DNA of 64,000 bases from Methanothrix soehngenii GP6 (GCF_000204415.1 NC_015416.1:2666001-2730000), one strand, 5' to 3'; shown: positions 52,428 to 62,129, numbered from the stretch's first letter. Numbers and translations are program-made. The notes: generated by a model not told the origin, from the letters alone.

Positions 52428-52913
52428 TCACTCTGCTACCTCAACCATCGTCTCCCCGTTCTCTTTCATATAGATCCGGACATCCCTCCCCAAAACTCTC
52501 TTATGGAAGAGACGGGGCTCATTTCGCCGCAGTTGGACCAGTATGTCCATCGATGTCACATGCAGCTTAATACCCATTTCATCGGCAGCCGCGAAGATCA
52601 TCCTGGGGATATCGAAGACATCCGTTCCCTCCTTTACGAATAAAGAGATCGGGGCGCGAATCATCATCCACTGCTGAACGGTCCTCTGCGCCCGGGCAAT
52701 ATTCTTGTGAGCCCTCTTCTCCAGAATGCTGATATTGGAGCGGGTGGTCCCCAGCCGATCGGCCACATCCTGCTGAGAGAGGCCCTGATGGCGCATCTGC
52801 AGCACCGCAAGCTGCCTTTTGGTCAGAAATGAATAGGAAGATCCTTCAGCTTCTGTATCTGACCTCTCCGAATCATCCATCTTTTCTGCACCTTCTTCGT
52901 GTTCAAAAATCAT
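52428..52913 (-). CDS. tfx: Tfx family transcriptional regulator
   Basis: The protein has 161 residues. After an acidic 28-residue start, the HTH is SFLTKRQLAVLQMRHQGLSQ followed by QDVADRLGTTRSNISILEKR, the Tfx signature. The C-terminal half (VKEGTDVFDIPRMIFAAADE, KLHVTSMDILVQLRRNEPRL) is a ligand-binding-like region. Tfx was first seen binding the molybdenum formylmethanofuran dehydrogenase promoter in Methanothermobacter. A 262-base gap separates it from divergent thi4. Its stop lies next to the right end of the TnpB element. Confidence 0.92.
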   Translation of the reverse strand: MIFEHEEGAEKMDDSERSDTEAEGSSYSFLTKRQLAVLQMRHQGLSQQDVADRLGTTRSNISILEKRAHKNIARAQRTVQQWMMIRAPISLFVKEGTDVFDIPRMIFAAADEMGIKLHVTSMDILVQLRRNEPRLFHKRVLGRDVRIYMKENGETMVEVAE

Positions 52914-53175
52914 CCTATCATCTCAGAAACTAGAGGTATAAGAAGATAAATTCATCCTTTTATCCTTTGACATAGCATCACTAGGATAATCGCAGTCCTC
53001 TGTCCAGCCATGCACCTCAGGAGGTAATCGACAGCTACAACCTTCTTGATATCCTGCAGAAGGGCAGCCCCCCCAGAGGCTTCTAGATCCCAAGACCCGC
53101 ATTATTTAGCAATAATGGACACTTCGAGCCGATAAGGGTTATCTTTATCATTTATCGCCCACTAGCAGAGGCACT

Positions 53176-53955
53176 ATGTCTCTGGATGAGGTTATGGTCA
53201 CGAAGGCCATTGTTGAAGGCTATCTAGAGAGCTTTCTGGAGAATACAGAGGTAGAGGCAGCATTAGTGGGTGCTGGACCCGCCAATCTGGTAGCGGCCAA
53301 GCGTTTGGCCGAGGCGAATATCAAAACAGTGCTCTTTGAGAAAAGGCTCTCCGTCGGTGGCGGTCTATGGGGCGGCGGAATGATGTTTCCCAGGATCGTA
53401 GTACAGCAGGCGGCAATTCGCATACTTGAGGAGTATGGCATCCGATATCATGAGCACTGCAAGGGATACTATGTTGCAAATTCAATAGAGACCGTGGCCA
53501 AGCTGACGGCTAGGGCAATTGATGCAGGCGCACAGATCGTCAATTTGGTCACAGTTGAGGATGTAATGATTCGTGAGCAGGATCGGGTGGTTGGCCTGGT
53601 CATAAACTGGACTGCAGCAGAGATGGCTCAGATTCACGTTGATCCGCTCTGCATTCGAGCCAGGTATGTCATCGACGGCACAGGCCATGAGGCATCGGTC
53701 TGCCGGGTGGTGGCACGCAAAATTCCGGGAGCGATCATCGGCATAGATGGGGTAAAGGGCGAGAAGCCCATGTGGGCGGAAGTGGGTGAGAGAACCGTGG
53801 TGGAGATGACGCAGGAAGTCTACCCTGGCCTGGTTGTGGCAGGCATGGCTGCTGCTGCCGTCTGCGGCGGCCCGAGAATGGGGCCTATTTTCGGAGGCAT
53901 GCTCCAATCAGGCGAAAAAGCGGCAGGAATCGTCATCGAGAATCTGAATAAATAA
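53176..53955 (+). CDS. thi4: Thi4-type thiazole synthase
   Basis: The protein has 259 residues. A Rossmann FAD/NAD start (EAALVGAGPANLVAAKRLAE) is followed by FEKRLSVGGGLWGGGMMFPR, IRYHEHCKGYYVANSIETVA, YVIDGTGHEASVCRVVARKI and the C-terminal AAAVCGGPRMGPIFGGMLQS, all Thi4 family hallmarks. Archaeal Thi4 makes the ADP-thiazole from NAD, glycine and free sulfide. With thiL in the same window it covers thiazole synthesis and the last kinase. A normal length and intact. Confidence 0.95.
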   Translation: MSLDEVMVTKAIVEGYLESFLENTEVEAALVGAGPANLVAAKRLAEANIKTVLFEKRLSVGGGLWGGGMMFPRIVVQQAAIRILEEYGIRYHEHCKGYYVANSIETVAKLTARAIDAGAQIVNLVTVEDVMIREQDRVVGLVINWTAAEMAQIHVDPLCIRARYVIDGTGHEASVCRVVARKIPGAIIGIDGVKGEKPMWAEVGERTVVEMTQEVYPGLVVAGMAAAAVCGGPRMGPIFGGMLQSGEKAAGIVIENLNK

Positions 53956-54017
53956 TCTAAGATCCTCTCCCACAGGAAGTTCCACAATCTTGATTAAGCT
54001 GAATTGAGCTTCATCTG

Positions 54018-54974
54018 ATGATGCTAAAGAATAGATCCATCCTCGTCACCGGAGGTGCAGGCTTCATAGGCAGCCACCTGGTGGAAAGGCTGCTTTTGGA
54101 TAATGAGGTGACAGTGCTGGATAACTTCAGTTCAGGAAGAATCGAGTTCCTCGAGCCTTATCGGGATATTCCTGATTTTCATCTGCTAACAGGCGACCTC
54201 ATGAATCCCAAAATTCTGGATAATGCAGTATCAGGAAAGGACTTCATCTTCCATCTGGCCGCCAATCCCGATGTGAAGCTGGGGTCAGAGGACACTCATG
54301 TTCATCTGGAGCAGAATGTGCTGGCAACCTACAATCTCCTGGAGGCTATGAGAAAAAATGACGTGCGCCAGATGGCATTCACCTCCACCTCCACCGTCTA
54401 CGGCGAGGCGGCACAGGTCCCCACTCCAGAGGACTACGGCCCGCTTCTGCCCATCTCCCTCTATGGAGCCTCCAAGCTCTCCTGCGAGGCGCTGATCTCC
54501 TCTTACTGCCATACCTTCCAGATGCAGTCCTGGATCTACCGGTTTGCTAATATCGTGGGCGAGCGGGGGACACATGGGGTGCTGGTGGACTTCATCAGAA
54601 AGCTACGAGAGAATTCGGGGAAGCTGGAGATCCTGGGCTCAGGAAAGCAACGCAAGTCCTATCTGGAGGTGAAAGATTGCATCCGGGCCATGATTCATGC
54701 AGTCGAGCATTCCTCGGGCGAGGTCAATGTCTTCAACATAGGATCTGAGGACTCGGTGGATGTCACCGAGATTGCAGATATTGTGGTCGGGCAGATGGGC
54801 CTTGATAGGGTCGAGTATAACTACACCGGTGGGATCGATGGCCGGGGCTGGAGGGGGGACGTAAAACTGATGCTTCTCTCCATTGAGAAGATCAAAAGGC
54901 TGGGCTGGAGTCCAGAGCTGGGATCGGCCAGGGCCCTGGAAGTGGCGGTTAGGGCGCTTCTCAAGGATGATTGA
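54018..54974 (+). CDS. NAD-dependent sugar epimerase (UDP-glucose 4-epimerase-like)
   Basis: The protein has 318 residues in the extended SDR family. It starts RSILVTGGAGFIGSHLVERL (GxxGxxG), with FIFHLAANPDVKLGSEDTH, STSTVYGEAAQVPTPEDYGP and YGASKLSCEALISSYCH (Tyr, Lys). The C-terminus YTGGIDGRGWRGDVKLMLLS is typical of GalE-like epimerases. Substrate is probably a nucleotide sugar used in surface glycan synthesis. The gene has a T-tract terminator. Confidence 0.92.
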   Translation: MMLKNRSILVTGGAGFIGSHLVERLLLDNEVTVLDNFSSGRIEFLEPYRDIPDFHLLTGDLMNPKILDNAVSGKDFIFHLAANPDVKLGSEDTHVHLEQNVLATYNLLEAMRKNDVRQMAFTSTSTVYGEAAQVPTPEDYGPLLPISLYGASKLSCEALISSYCHTFQMQSWIYRFANIVGERGTHGVLVDFIRKLRENSGKLEILGSGKQRKSYLEVKDCIRAMIHAVEHSSGEVNVFNIGSEDSVDVTEIADIVVGQMGLDRVEYNYTGGIDGRGWRGDVKLMLLSIEKIKRLGWSPELGSARALEVAVRALLKDD

Positions 54975-54996
54975 TGAAATTGATATAAACAAAGAT

Positions 54997-55019
54997 AAAA
55001 AATTGCCAGCCCTTTTTTT
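54997..55019. terminator. Bidirectional T-tract between epimerase and rhodanese genes
   Basis: A run of seven T on the plus strand (55013-55019) follows the epimerase stop, and a run of six A at 54997-55002 reads as T6 for the convergent rhodanese gene. Confidence 0.5.
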
Positions 55020-55027
55020 CAGCTGGA

Positions 55028-56056
55028 TTATTTCACATTGCTAACTGCCCACCTGGTCTCCTTCCACCAGTCGCCCTCCAGCAGAGTGGCATTGTAGCCC
55101 ATGAGCCGCAGGCTGAAAAAGAGGCTGTAGGCCTCTGGCGTCCCGTAGACCACGGCGGTCCCGGACTCATCCAGCCGGCTGCCGAATAGATCCTCCAGGA
55201 TGCTGGCATCTTTAATCCCTGAATCTTTATAGATCCTATCCAGGCTCAGGGGCATGGCCTCATTGGTGATTCTGTTCTTGCCGTACTCAGAAAAGTCCCG
55301 CGCATCCAGAATGCTGATATCGGATAGCCCAAGCAGGCCATCAAGACTCTCGGGAGTTACCAGGAGCCCTGGCACCACGTGGCTGGTGTAGTTGGTAGGC
55401 GTAATAGACGGTGCATTTGCGCTCAGATCCAATCCTGCATTCAGGGCGGCATCAATTCCTCCGTCAAGCAGGCTGATGTCCTCATGCCCCAGGTATGAGA
55501 GGGCCCAGAAGACAAAGGGTGCACCATGATCGCTGGAATCGCCATAGATGAGGAGCCGATCGCTTGCGATTATTCCCGCCTGGCCCAGAGCCTCCTGGGC
55601 CAGGATCGGATCCAGGACTCCATCCTTTTGCAGGTCCTTCCAGTAAAGGTTGCGAGCGCCTGGGATATGTCCCTCCTGGTACTTTTGAGCAGAGCGCACA
55701 TCCAGAACAATTCGATCGTTTTCGATCAGATTCGCCCGGGTGAGGATCGAAGCTACAGGATAATCGGCAGACTTATCTTCAATGGTATTCGATTCGGCCT
55801 GGGCTTGTGAATTCGGCATGTTCTGCTCGACAGGAGGACTTGGGCTCAGCATGCTGTTCTCATAGGATTCCTTCTGGGCATACCAGCCATCCAGGTTCGT
55901 CCAGTCCGGGCAGTCGGGACAGAACTCCCCTGTCTCCGTGCCTGCCAGTGCAGTGCCAAATAGGATAATCAGAGAAGTGGCTGCCAGCAGGGATATGAAA
56001 AAAGCAGTTCCTGCAATCTCTCGCTGCTGCTTTTGACCAGATACACCCAAACCCAT
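55028..56056 (-). CDS. Exported tandem rhodanese-like protein 3
   Basis: About 342 residues from ATG 56056. After a hydrophobic segment the mature start is GTETGEFCPDCPDWTNLDGW, nearly identical to that of the rhodanese at 26536. Two rhodanese domains follow: IVLDVRSAQKYQEGHIPGAR and ILDARDFSEYGKNRITNEAM. Neither active-site loop has a Cys (IYGDSSDHGAP and VYGTPEAYS), so it is probably not a sulfurtransferase and may bind or regulate instead. Its gene is 27 kb from the active pair. Confidence 0.82.
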   Translation of the reverse strand: MGLGVSGQKQQREIAGTAFFISLLAATSLIILFGTALAGTETGEFCPDCPDWTNLDGWYAQKESYENSMLSPSPPVEQNMPNSQAQAESNTIEDKSADYPVASILTRANLIENDRIVLDVRSAQKYQEGHIPGARNLYWKDLQKDGVLDPILAQEALGQAGIIASDRLLIYGDSSDHGAPFVFWALSYLGHEDISLLDGGIDAALNAGLDLSANAPSITPTNYTSHVVPGLLVTPESLDGLLGLSDISILDARDFSEYGKNRITNEAMPLSLDRIYKDSGIKDASILEDLFGSRLDESGTAVVYGTPEAYSLFFSLRLMGYNATLLEGDWWKETRWAVSNVK

Positions 56057-56307
56057 CCAAATCACTCAGAAGGTATGGATTTTTTCCACTATTTCAGGCT
56101 TGCTAATCCTTTGCCCACCCCTGCCTTTCGCCTTTGCTCCTCCTCCTCCCCCCTTCCATTGATCATCGCCAGATCATCCTCCCAAATCCTTAACAGAAAC
56201 TATAAATACACAATATTGCTCATTGTAGCAGTGTAATATACTATAATGTACTAAAATGCGCATCAAACAAAAACGCTGAATAAGCCACGACTTAGGAGTT
56301 GCCGAGA

Positions 56308-57111
56308 TTGAGAGGAACATCGATACGTATGGAGAGGATATTCAACCGCAGTACCGGAAACGCAGTCATAATACCCATGGATCACGGGGTTACCGTTGGA
56401 CCCATCAAGGGAATCAAGAGCGTCAAGAACATCGCCGATGCCGTAGCTCGGGGGGGAGCGGATGCTGCTGTGGTTCACAAGGGCGCGGCCACCTTCGGCC
56501 ATCGAGGCTACGGCCGGGATCTCGGCCTGATAATTCACCTTTCCGCTTCCACTGCTCTGGGACCTGATCCGAACAACAAGGTCCTGGTGGCGACGGTGGA
56601 GGAGGCTTTAAAGATCGGAGCGGATGCGGTTAGCATTCACGTCAATGTGGGTGCAGAGGACGAGAGCAGAATGCTCTCCACGCTGGGCGAGATCTCCCGC
56701 CATTGCCAGGAATGGGGCATGCCTCTCTTAGCGATGATGTACCCCCGGGGAAGAAAGATCAAGGACGAGTACTCTGCAGAGAGCATCGCCCATGCTGCCC
56801 GGGTGGGTGCGGAGCTGGGGGCGGATATCGTCAAGACCAACTACTCAGGAGATCCGGATAGCTTTGCCAGTGTGGTCGATAGCTGCCCGGTTCCAGTGGT
56901 GATCGCAGGCGGCCCCAAGGTGGAGACGGAACTGGACCTGCTCCGCATGGTGGAGGGGGCGATCGCCTCAGGAGCGCGGGGGGTTGCCATTGGGAGGAAC
57001 GTCTTCCAGCACCAGGATCCCGAGCTGATCACCAGAAGGATCTGCGGGGTGGTGCACAAAGGGCTCAAGGCGGAAGAGGCGGCATCCTTAGAGAGATCTA
57101 TAAAAGACTGA
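56308..57111 (+). CDS. 2-amino-3,7-dideoxy-D-threo-hept-6-ulosonate synthase
   Basis: About 267 residues; TTG 56308 has AGGAG 9 bases upstream, while TTG 56299 is too close to it. The class I aldolase-like TIM barrel has [54 protein letters not shown] and [12 protein letters not shown] (Schiff-base Lys) plus [20 protein letters not shown]. This enzyme starts the archaeal shikimate route from a transaldol reaction with aspartate semialdehyde. The alternative is a plain fructose-bisphosphate aldolase of the same family. Confidence 0.9.
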   Translation: MRGTSIRMERIFNRSTGNAVIIPMDHGVTVGPIKGIKSVKNIADAVARGGADAAVVHKGAATFGHRGYGRDLGLIIHLSASTALGPDPNNKVLVATVEEALKIGADAVSIHVNVGAEDESRMLSTLGEISRHCQEWGMPLLAMMYPRGRKIKDEYSAESIAHAARVGAELGADIVKTNYSGDPDSFASVVDSCPVPVVIAGGPKVETELDLLRMVEGAIASGARGVAIGRNVFQHQDPELITRRICGVVHKGLKAEEAASLERSIKD

Positions 57112-57188
57112 CCTCCTGCGGAGGCCATTCAACTTAAAGCCGGAGGGGCCAGCAAATATAAAAAGATCTAAAAGCCTCCATTAGTTCG

Positions 57189-58271
57189 ATGAAAGGGCCA
57201 GGGAATGTTTCGATCTCAAGGATAGCATCAGCGGTTATTCTCTTCTTATTCCTCCTGGCGGCTGTCTCTTTTTCATATTCCGTTTCTGCAGAGGACGAAG
57301 AGAACGGGCGTCCCGATCTGGATATCTCCTCGGTCTATGGCAGGCTGGATACAAATGGCCCTTCGACATTGTACGTCCTGCTGCATAACAATGCTACTGC
57401 ACAAGCCACCGAGAGACAAGAATCCCAAGAGTTGGATCTTGATCCGGCAAAAGCCAGGGGAATTACAGCAGAGCTTGTTAGCGATGACGAGCGGGTGAGG
57501 GTTTTGTCCGGGCCCCAGATGGCCGGCTCCCTTGGTCCGGGTGAGAACACCACGGTGGAGTTCATGGCCCTGGCAGAGGGGGCAGAGGTGGGCATCTATC
57601 CCGCCAGGCTCAGGCTGAGCTACTCTCGCCTGGAGAGGGTTTCGATCTCCAGCGAGGACATAGCCCCTGACATCATATTTGTCTATGAGGATCTATCCGA
57701 ACAGCTGCCTTTGCCGGTCAAGGTGGTCCTCGGGCCGAAGATAATGATACAGGAGATCGAAGGAGCGGCAAGGCCGGGGGAGGCAACTGAGCTTGAGGTT
57801 GTGGTGGCCAACGAGGGGGACGAGGCCGCCATTGACCTCCGGCTGGAGGCAAGAGCCAATTCGCCATTCCTCCGGGCAGGGGATGAATTGGTAAATGAAT
57901 CGGATGAAAAACAAAACTATAAGGACCTCGAGGCGGGATCTGAGGCATCCTTTGAACTCATGGTTCTCACCGAGGGCAATACCACGTCCGGATACGCTCC
58001 CCTTCCCTGCAGTATCTCTTACCGGATTTCACCACCCGGGGAGGATATGGACCAGATAGGCAAGGGTAGCGAGAGGCGGGAGGATATTGCTCTCCTGGTG
58101 ATGGTAGAAGAGGACTCTCATCTTGAGGCATGGATGCTCTTTTTTGCTGGCATTCTCATTATTCTCATCCTGGCGGCGGCATACATTTATTTCAAGAATT
58201 TCAAGCGAAATGGGTCAGGCAGGAGCGACTTTGGCAAAAAGAAAAGGCTCCTCGCTATTTTGCATGGGTGA
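57189..58271 (+). CDS. Exported membrane-anchored protein with CARDB-like domains
   Basis: The protein has 360 residues. A signal peptide (AVILFLFLLAAVSFSYSVSA) precedes an extracellular part with at least two beta-sandwich repeats (RPGEATELEVVVANEGDEAA is a CARDB-type motif). A C-terminal membrane helix (WMLFFAGILIILILAAAYIY) and a basic tail anchor it outside the cell. The last 9 codons and the stop lie within repeat copy C, so insertion of the repeat probably replaced the original C-terminus. Similar to COG1361 S-layer-type proteins. Confidence 0.75.
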   Translation: MKGPGNVSISRIASAVILFLFLLAAVSFSYSVSAEDEENGRPDLDISSVYGRLDTNGPSTLYVLLHNNATAQATERQESQELDLDPAKARGITAELVSDDERVRVLSGPQMAGSLGPGENTTVEFMALAEGAEVGIYPARLRLSYSRLERVSISSEDIAPDIIFVYEDLSEQLPLPVKVVLGPKIMIQEIEGAARPGEATELEVVVANEGDEAAIDLRLEARANSPFLRAGDELVNESDEKQNYKDLEAGSEASFELMVLTEGNTTSGYAPLPCSISYRISPPGEDMDQIGKGSERREDIALLVMVEEDSHLEAWMLFFAGILIILILAAAYIYFKNFKRNGSGRSDFGKKKRLLAILHG

Positions 58272-58405
58272 AATTGAATCGGAAACTCTCTGTATCTTTT
58301 CGCCTCTGTGGTGAACCGCGATGCTCTGACCCAACCACAGAGGCGCAGAGGAACAAAAGGCCATATTCTCTGCCTTAACTCACCCACATAATTCAGCTAA
58401 GAGCC
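58246..58405 (+). repeat. MITE-like repeat, copy C
   Basis: 160 bp, from GGCTCCTCGCTATTTTGC to CAGCTAAGAGCC. It matches copy A in reverse and copy B in direct orientation, sharing ACAAAAGGCCATATTCTCTG with copy A. It supplies the stop codon of the surface-protein gene upstream and lies 5 bases from the stop of the convergent permease gene. No clear target duplication. Confidence 0.83.
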
Positions 58406-58410
58406 TGATC

Positions 58411-59721
58411 TTATTCCCCTTTTCTTTGCGGATCATCGGACTTGATATAGCGCATGCTAATTAGGGCAGCTAATGCTCCCAGGCCGCCCAGGCCCAGGCC
58501 GATGGCCATAACCCTGGTCTCCAGCTGAATCAGCATCAGAAGATTGAATAATATCCCCAGAACGGGAAGGACCGCAAGCTTCCCCAAAGATATTGGCACC
58601 CGGAAGGGGCGAGCGATCTGGGGCTTTTTGTATCGCAGGGATATCAGGACGGCATTGATCACAATGAAGGTCACAAATACGGTGAAGTTGTTGACATTGG
58701 CCACGAAGGCGATATCCTCCAGGAAGACAAAGGACATGGCTATGATCATGGAGAGGATTGTAGCAATCCAGGGAGCATGGGTTCGAGGGTGGACAGATGC
58801 CAGGATTGGGGGAAGCGATCCGGAACTGGCCATGCCGTAGATGATCCGGGATGAGGCGAGGAGCATGAGCAGAACGGTGTTGGTGGTAGCAAAGAGCGCC
58901 ATGATGGATATGATGGCAGAGGCATTCGGCCCCAGGGCATAACGGGCGATGTCAGAGAAGGGGGCAGAGGAGCAGCTCAGCTCCTCCCAGCCCAGGACGC
59001 TAACCGCAGAGATGGCCACCAGTATATAGAGTATGATGCTTGCGGATATTGCCAGAACCAGCCCCCGTGGGATGTTTATCTCCGGATCCTTCGCTTCTTC
59101 AGAGAGCTTTACTATCTCCTCAAAGCCAATGAAAGCAAAGAATATCAGGGCAGATGCCTGCAGAATGCCCGCGCTGCCTAAAGGAGACATCTCCAATAGG
59201 TCCACACTGCCAAGATAGGGAATGCCCATATAGATCACAAGCACCAGTCCCAGGGCTTCCACAGTGGTCAGGACGATGGCCAGCCGGGTGGAATGAGTGA
59301 TGCCGAAGAGGAGGACTAAAGAGAGAACCGCCAGCAAAGCGATGGCAGAGGGCAATATGGGCGTGCCGGTGAGCGCCTGGAAGTAGCCGGCAAAGCCAAG
59401 AGAGACCGTAGCCGCCCCCACCACTCCGCTGAATATGATCATCCAGCCGACGAGGAAGGCCAAGAACCCTCCAAAGGCCTGAGAGGTGTATTCGTATTCA
59501 GCGGCAGCTTTAGGAAACATGCTGGCCAGCTCGGCATAAGAGAGGCCGGTCAATAGGGCGATCAATGCCGATAGAGCAAAGGATATCCAGACCGCATTGC
59601 CCGCCAGACCCGCTGCCTCGCCGATAAGGGCATAGATCCCAGCTCCTAAAATTATGCCGACCCCGGATATGGTGACTTCAAGCAATCCCAGGGTGCGCCG
59701 AAGCCCTATCTTCTTTGCCAC
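58411..59721 (-). CDS. APC-superfamily amino acid permease
   Basis: The protein has 436 residues and twelve hydrophobic helices. The unwound TM1 motif GVGIILGAGIYALIGEAAGL, then LSYAELASMFPKAAAEYEYT and FFAFIGFEEIVKLSEEAKDP (TM6) are typical of the amino acid-polyamine-organocation family. Substrate is not predictable from sequence. The 3' end stands next to repeat copy C. Confidence 0.93.
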   Translation of the reverse strand: MAKKIGLRRTLGLLEVTISGVGIILGAGIYALIGEAAGLAGNAVWISFALSALIALLTGLSYAELASMFPKAAAEYEYTSQAFGGFLAFLVGWMIIFSGVVGAATVSLGFAGYFQALTGTPILPSAIALLAVLSLVLLFGITHSTRLAIVLTTVEALGLVLVIYMGIPYLGSVDLLEMSPLGSAGILQASALIFFAFIGFEEIVKLSEEAKDPEINIPRGLVLAISASIILYILVAISAVSVLGWEELSCSSAPFSDIARYALGPNASAIISIMALFATTNTVLLMLLASSRIIYGMASSGSLPPILASVHPRTHAPWIATILSMIIAMSFVFLEDIAFVANVNNFTVFVTFIVINAVLISLRYKKPQIARPFRVPISLGKLAVLPVLGILFNLLMLIQLETRVMAIGLGLGGLGALAALISMRYIKSDDPQRKGE

Positions 59722-59807
59722 AGGCCTAAGATAGGAAATAATCTATTTATGGCTTTTCGGGAGCAACTGCTAAAAGATATAAGCCTGGAGCGGAGGAATC
59801 AATTGCA

Positions 59808-60851
59808 ATGAGCATGAAAGATAGCGCCTCAGCTTTTAGAAAGAGAATGGCGGAAAATTTTTTGAGGCGATTTGATCATGCCGACCGGCACAGTCGCGGA
59901 GCTCTTCGACTTCTAGCCGCCACATTCAGCCGCATGTCTGAGACGGAAAGCTGGGATGCAGCAGCAGCGATTGCCTACTATTCCCTCTTCTCCCTCTTTC
60001 CAATGCTGATATTGCTGGTGATTTTAGGGACTTCGTTTCTCCAGACCAAAGAAAACTACCATCAGCTGATGAATTTTATTGGCGGGATTCTCCCCCCGGC
60101 AGAGAGCCTGGCAAGAGAGAACATTCAGGTGATCCAGGATCTGGGGGATAAGCTGAATATGCATCTGCCCCTCAAGGATCTATTGCAGGAAAATGTCAAT
60201 CAGATCCTTCACTTGAGGCTGCCGGTGGGGATAGCTGCGGGGGCAGGTCTTTTGTGGTCGGCGACTGGTGTGTTTGTGATTCTGTCCAAGAACATAGATC
60301 GCGCATGGAGCAACTCCGAAGGGCGAAATCCTCTGGAATGGCGTTTAGTAGGCATTGCCATGGTCGGGAGCCTCCTTATCGGACTGATCATCCTCTCCAT
60401 GGTGGTAGTCTCCCTGATCGGACTCCTGGACTTTAGCCTGGGCCTGTTGCTGGGCGAAGGGGGTGTTTATCATATGCCATTGGAGTCGAAGCTCTTGTAC
60501 AGACTGTTTCCCGATGTTGTGATCTTCATCGCCTTCACCATCCTTTACTGGTGGGCTCCAAAGGTGGATATTAGATGGTCTGACGCCGCTTTTGGGGCAT
60601 TTGTGGCCACTTTATGCTGGGAGCTTTCCAAGATGGGCTTTGCCTGGTATCTGGAGAGCGGCCTTTCCAATCATATGCTGGTCTACGGCTCACTGGGCAC
60701 TGTAGTCATCCTGATGTTGTGGATCTATCTGAGCGGTTTGATCTGCCTCTTTGGAGCGCACCTTGTCGCCCAGATGGTGGGACGGAGGCAGGCGAAGGCA
60801 GCACCAAGAGAGAGCCATATAAATAAAGATTCAAAGGCTGGTGGAGCATAA
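59808..60851 (+). CDS. YihY/virulence factor BrkB family membrane protein
   Basis: The protein has 347 residues. Six membrane helices fit the YihY/BrkB family, with the conserved block AAAIAYYSLFSLFPMLILLV early on, RSWSNSEGRNPLEWRL-like DRAWSNSEGRNPLEWRLVGI and late APKVDIRWSDAAFGAFVATL and VYGSLGTVVILMLWIYLSGL. The function of the family is unsettled; it is not RNase BN. It precedes two AI-2E genes in the same direction. Confidence 0.9.
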   Translation: MSMKDSASAFRKRMAENFLRRFDHADRHSRGALRLLAATFSRMSETESWDAAAAIAYYSLFSLFPMLILLVILGTSFLQTKENYHQLMNFIGGILPPAESLARENIQVIQDLGDKLNMHLPLKDLLQENVNQILHLRLPVGIAAGAGLLWSATGVFVILSKNIDRAWSNSEGRNPLEWRLVGIAMVGSLLIGLIILSMVVVSLIGLLDFSLGLLLGEGGVYHMPLESKLLYRLFPDVVIFIAFTILYWWAPKVDIRWSDAAFGAFVATLCWELSKMGFAWYLESGLSNHMLVYGSLGTVVILMLWIYLSGLICLFGAHLVAQMVGRRQAKAAPRESHINKDSKAGGA

Positions 60852-60902
60852 TGGTGCCCCTCAAAAAATTATATATTTTAGAATAGCTAAAGGATAGCTT
60901 AC

Positions 60903-62129
60903 ATGCCGGGGTCAAAGAGATTCAACTTATTAGCATCCGCTGTACTTCTCATTGTCTTTATCAGCACAGTGTATGTCACAAAAGCATTCATTGCTCCTCT
61001 GCTTCTGAGCTTTTTTTTCGCTTTCGTCCTGCTTCCGGTCTACTCTCGGATTTATTGCCTGACTGGAAGGAAGAATTTATCGGCGTTCATGTCTTTGCTC
61101 CTGGTCGTCCTGTTTTTCATGATCTTTCTTTCCAGTGCCCTTAACGCCATTGCCACAGAGACATCGGGCCTGTTTTCCTCTCAGGAGGATATCGTTCAGT
61201 CCATTGACATTTATATCACCCAGAAGACCGAAGAATCCTTTGACACCCTGCATGTCGTCTTGAATAATCTCGTCTCAGAGTCAACCGCAGATGAGACTGT
61301 AGAGCGATTGAGGGAGATGGTGAGGCCTTTCATCGAGGCCCCCAGAGACAGGATCCTCTCCGATCTGCTGCCACAGATTGCATTTGAAGCCACCAATTTA
61401 GCCACAGGCTTCATCAGCGAGCTGCCTGTGCTTATGTCCCAGTTCTTTGTGGCCATAATGATCACCTATTACCTTCTCATCGGAGGTTCCAGCGCGGTAA
61501 AGGGATTCTTGCTTATCCTTCCTGAGAGGGAATTGATGAATTATTTTATGGGGGAGCTGAATAAAATTTATAATAATCTTTTCAATGTTTACCTATTGAC
61601 CTCCCTGATAACCGGACTGCTTGCTGCAATTGGATTTGCCCTCTTTGGGGTTTCATATCCCTTCTTATGGGGCTTGACAACGGCCATATTTGCCCTATTG
61701 CCCATGATCGGACCGCCGATCATCTTCGTGCCCATATGCATCTATTTCCTCCTGATCGGGAACTACTTGTCGGGCATAGGTCTGTTCATCTATAGTCTGA
61801 TCTTCATCAATACCATCCCTGAGAACGTCATCCGTCCAAAGCTCGCCAGCCAGGGCGCAAAGATCCATCCCTCCATCACCCTCCTCGCTTTCGCTGCGCC
61901 GATCTTTGTGGTGGGATTTCTCGGATTCATAATAGGGCCGCTCCTTTACGGATTTCTTCTGGCGGCATTCAGGACCAGAGTCTATATGCTGAAGGAGGAG
62001 GGCGCAATAGACGAAAAGGAGCTTGTCGAGCTCTCAGAGGGAGAAGGCCTGCCTCCTGGAGCCAGATTTTGCGGTCTGGGCTTGAAGGCCAGATCGGCTC
62101 TGGAATGGCTGAGACGCTACCGTACTTGA
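60903..62129 (+). CDS. AI-2E family transporter 1
   Basis: The protein has 408 residues. Eight or so membrane segments with a soluble insert of about 80 residues (residues 90-170). The family core shows LPVLMSQFFVAIMITYYLLI, YLLTSLITGLLAAIGFALFG and GLTTAIFALLPMIGPPIIFV, then INTIPENVIRPKLASQGAKI and HPSITLLAFAAPIFVVGFLG, the classical AI-2E/PerM blocks. Archaeal members may be Na+/H+ antiporters. It lies 51 bases after the YihY gene. Confidence 0.9.
   Translation: MPGSKRFNLLASAVLLIVFISTVYVTKAFIAPLLLSFFFAFVLLPVYSRIYCLTGRKNLSAFMSLLLVVLFFMIFLSSALNAIATETSGLFSSQEDIVQSIDIYITQKTEESFDTLHVVLNNLVSESTADETVERLREMVRPFIEAPRDRILSDLLPQIAFEATNLATGFISELPVLMSQFFVAIMITYYLLIGGSSAVKGFLLILPERELMNYFMGELNKIYNNLFNVYLLTSLITGLLAAIGFALFGVSYPFLWGLTTAIFALLPMIGPPIIFVPICIYFLLIGNYLSGIGLFIYSLIFINTIPENVIRPKLASQGAKIHPSITLLAFAAPIFVVGFLGFIIGPLLYGFLLAAFRTRVYMLKEEGAIDEKELVELSEGEGLPPGARFCGLGLKARSALEWLRRYRT

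Larger units (their letters stand above)
48352..52428 (+). mobile_element. TnpB-only element copy 2, interrupted by IS110 and IS630
   Basis: The left end begins at GGGGTAGAGAGGGC with hairpin CTCCGGTCTTCAGGCCGGAG then ATGAATCG; the right end is the hairpin near 52398-52420 followed by GAGCAGTCAC, both alike copy 1. Without the two inserted elements it would be about 1.25 kb and carry an uninterrupted tnpB. No tnpA is present. It lies between a diverged repeat and the tfx gene. Confidence 0.85.

Noticed and set aside
52914-53175. TPP riboswitch before thi4
   Set aside because: No CUGAGA/ACCUGAU-like riboswitch core in the leader; same for the thiL leader.
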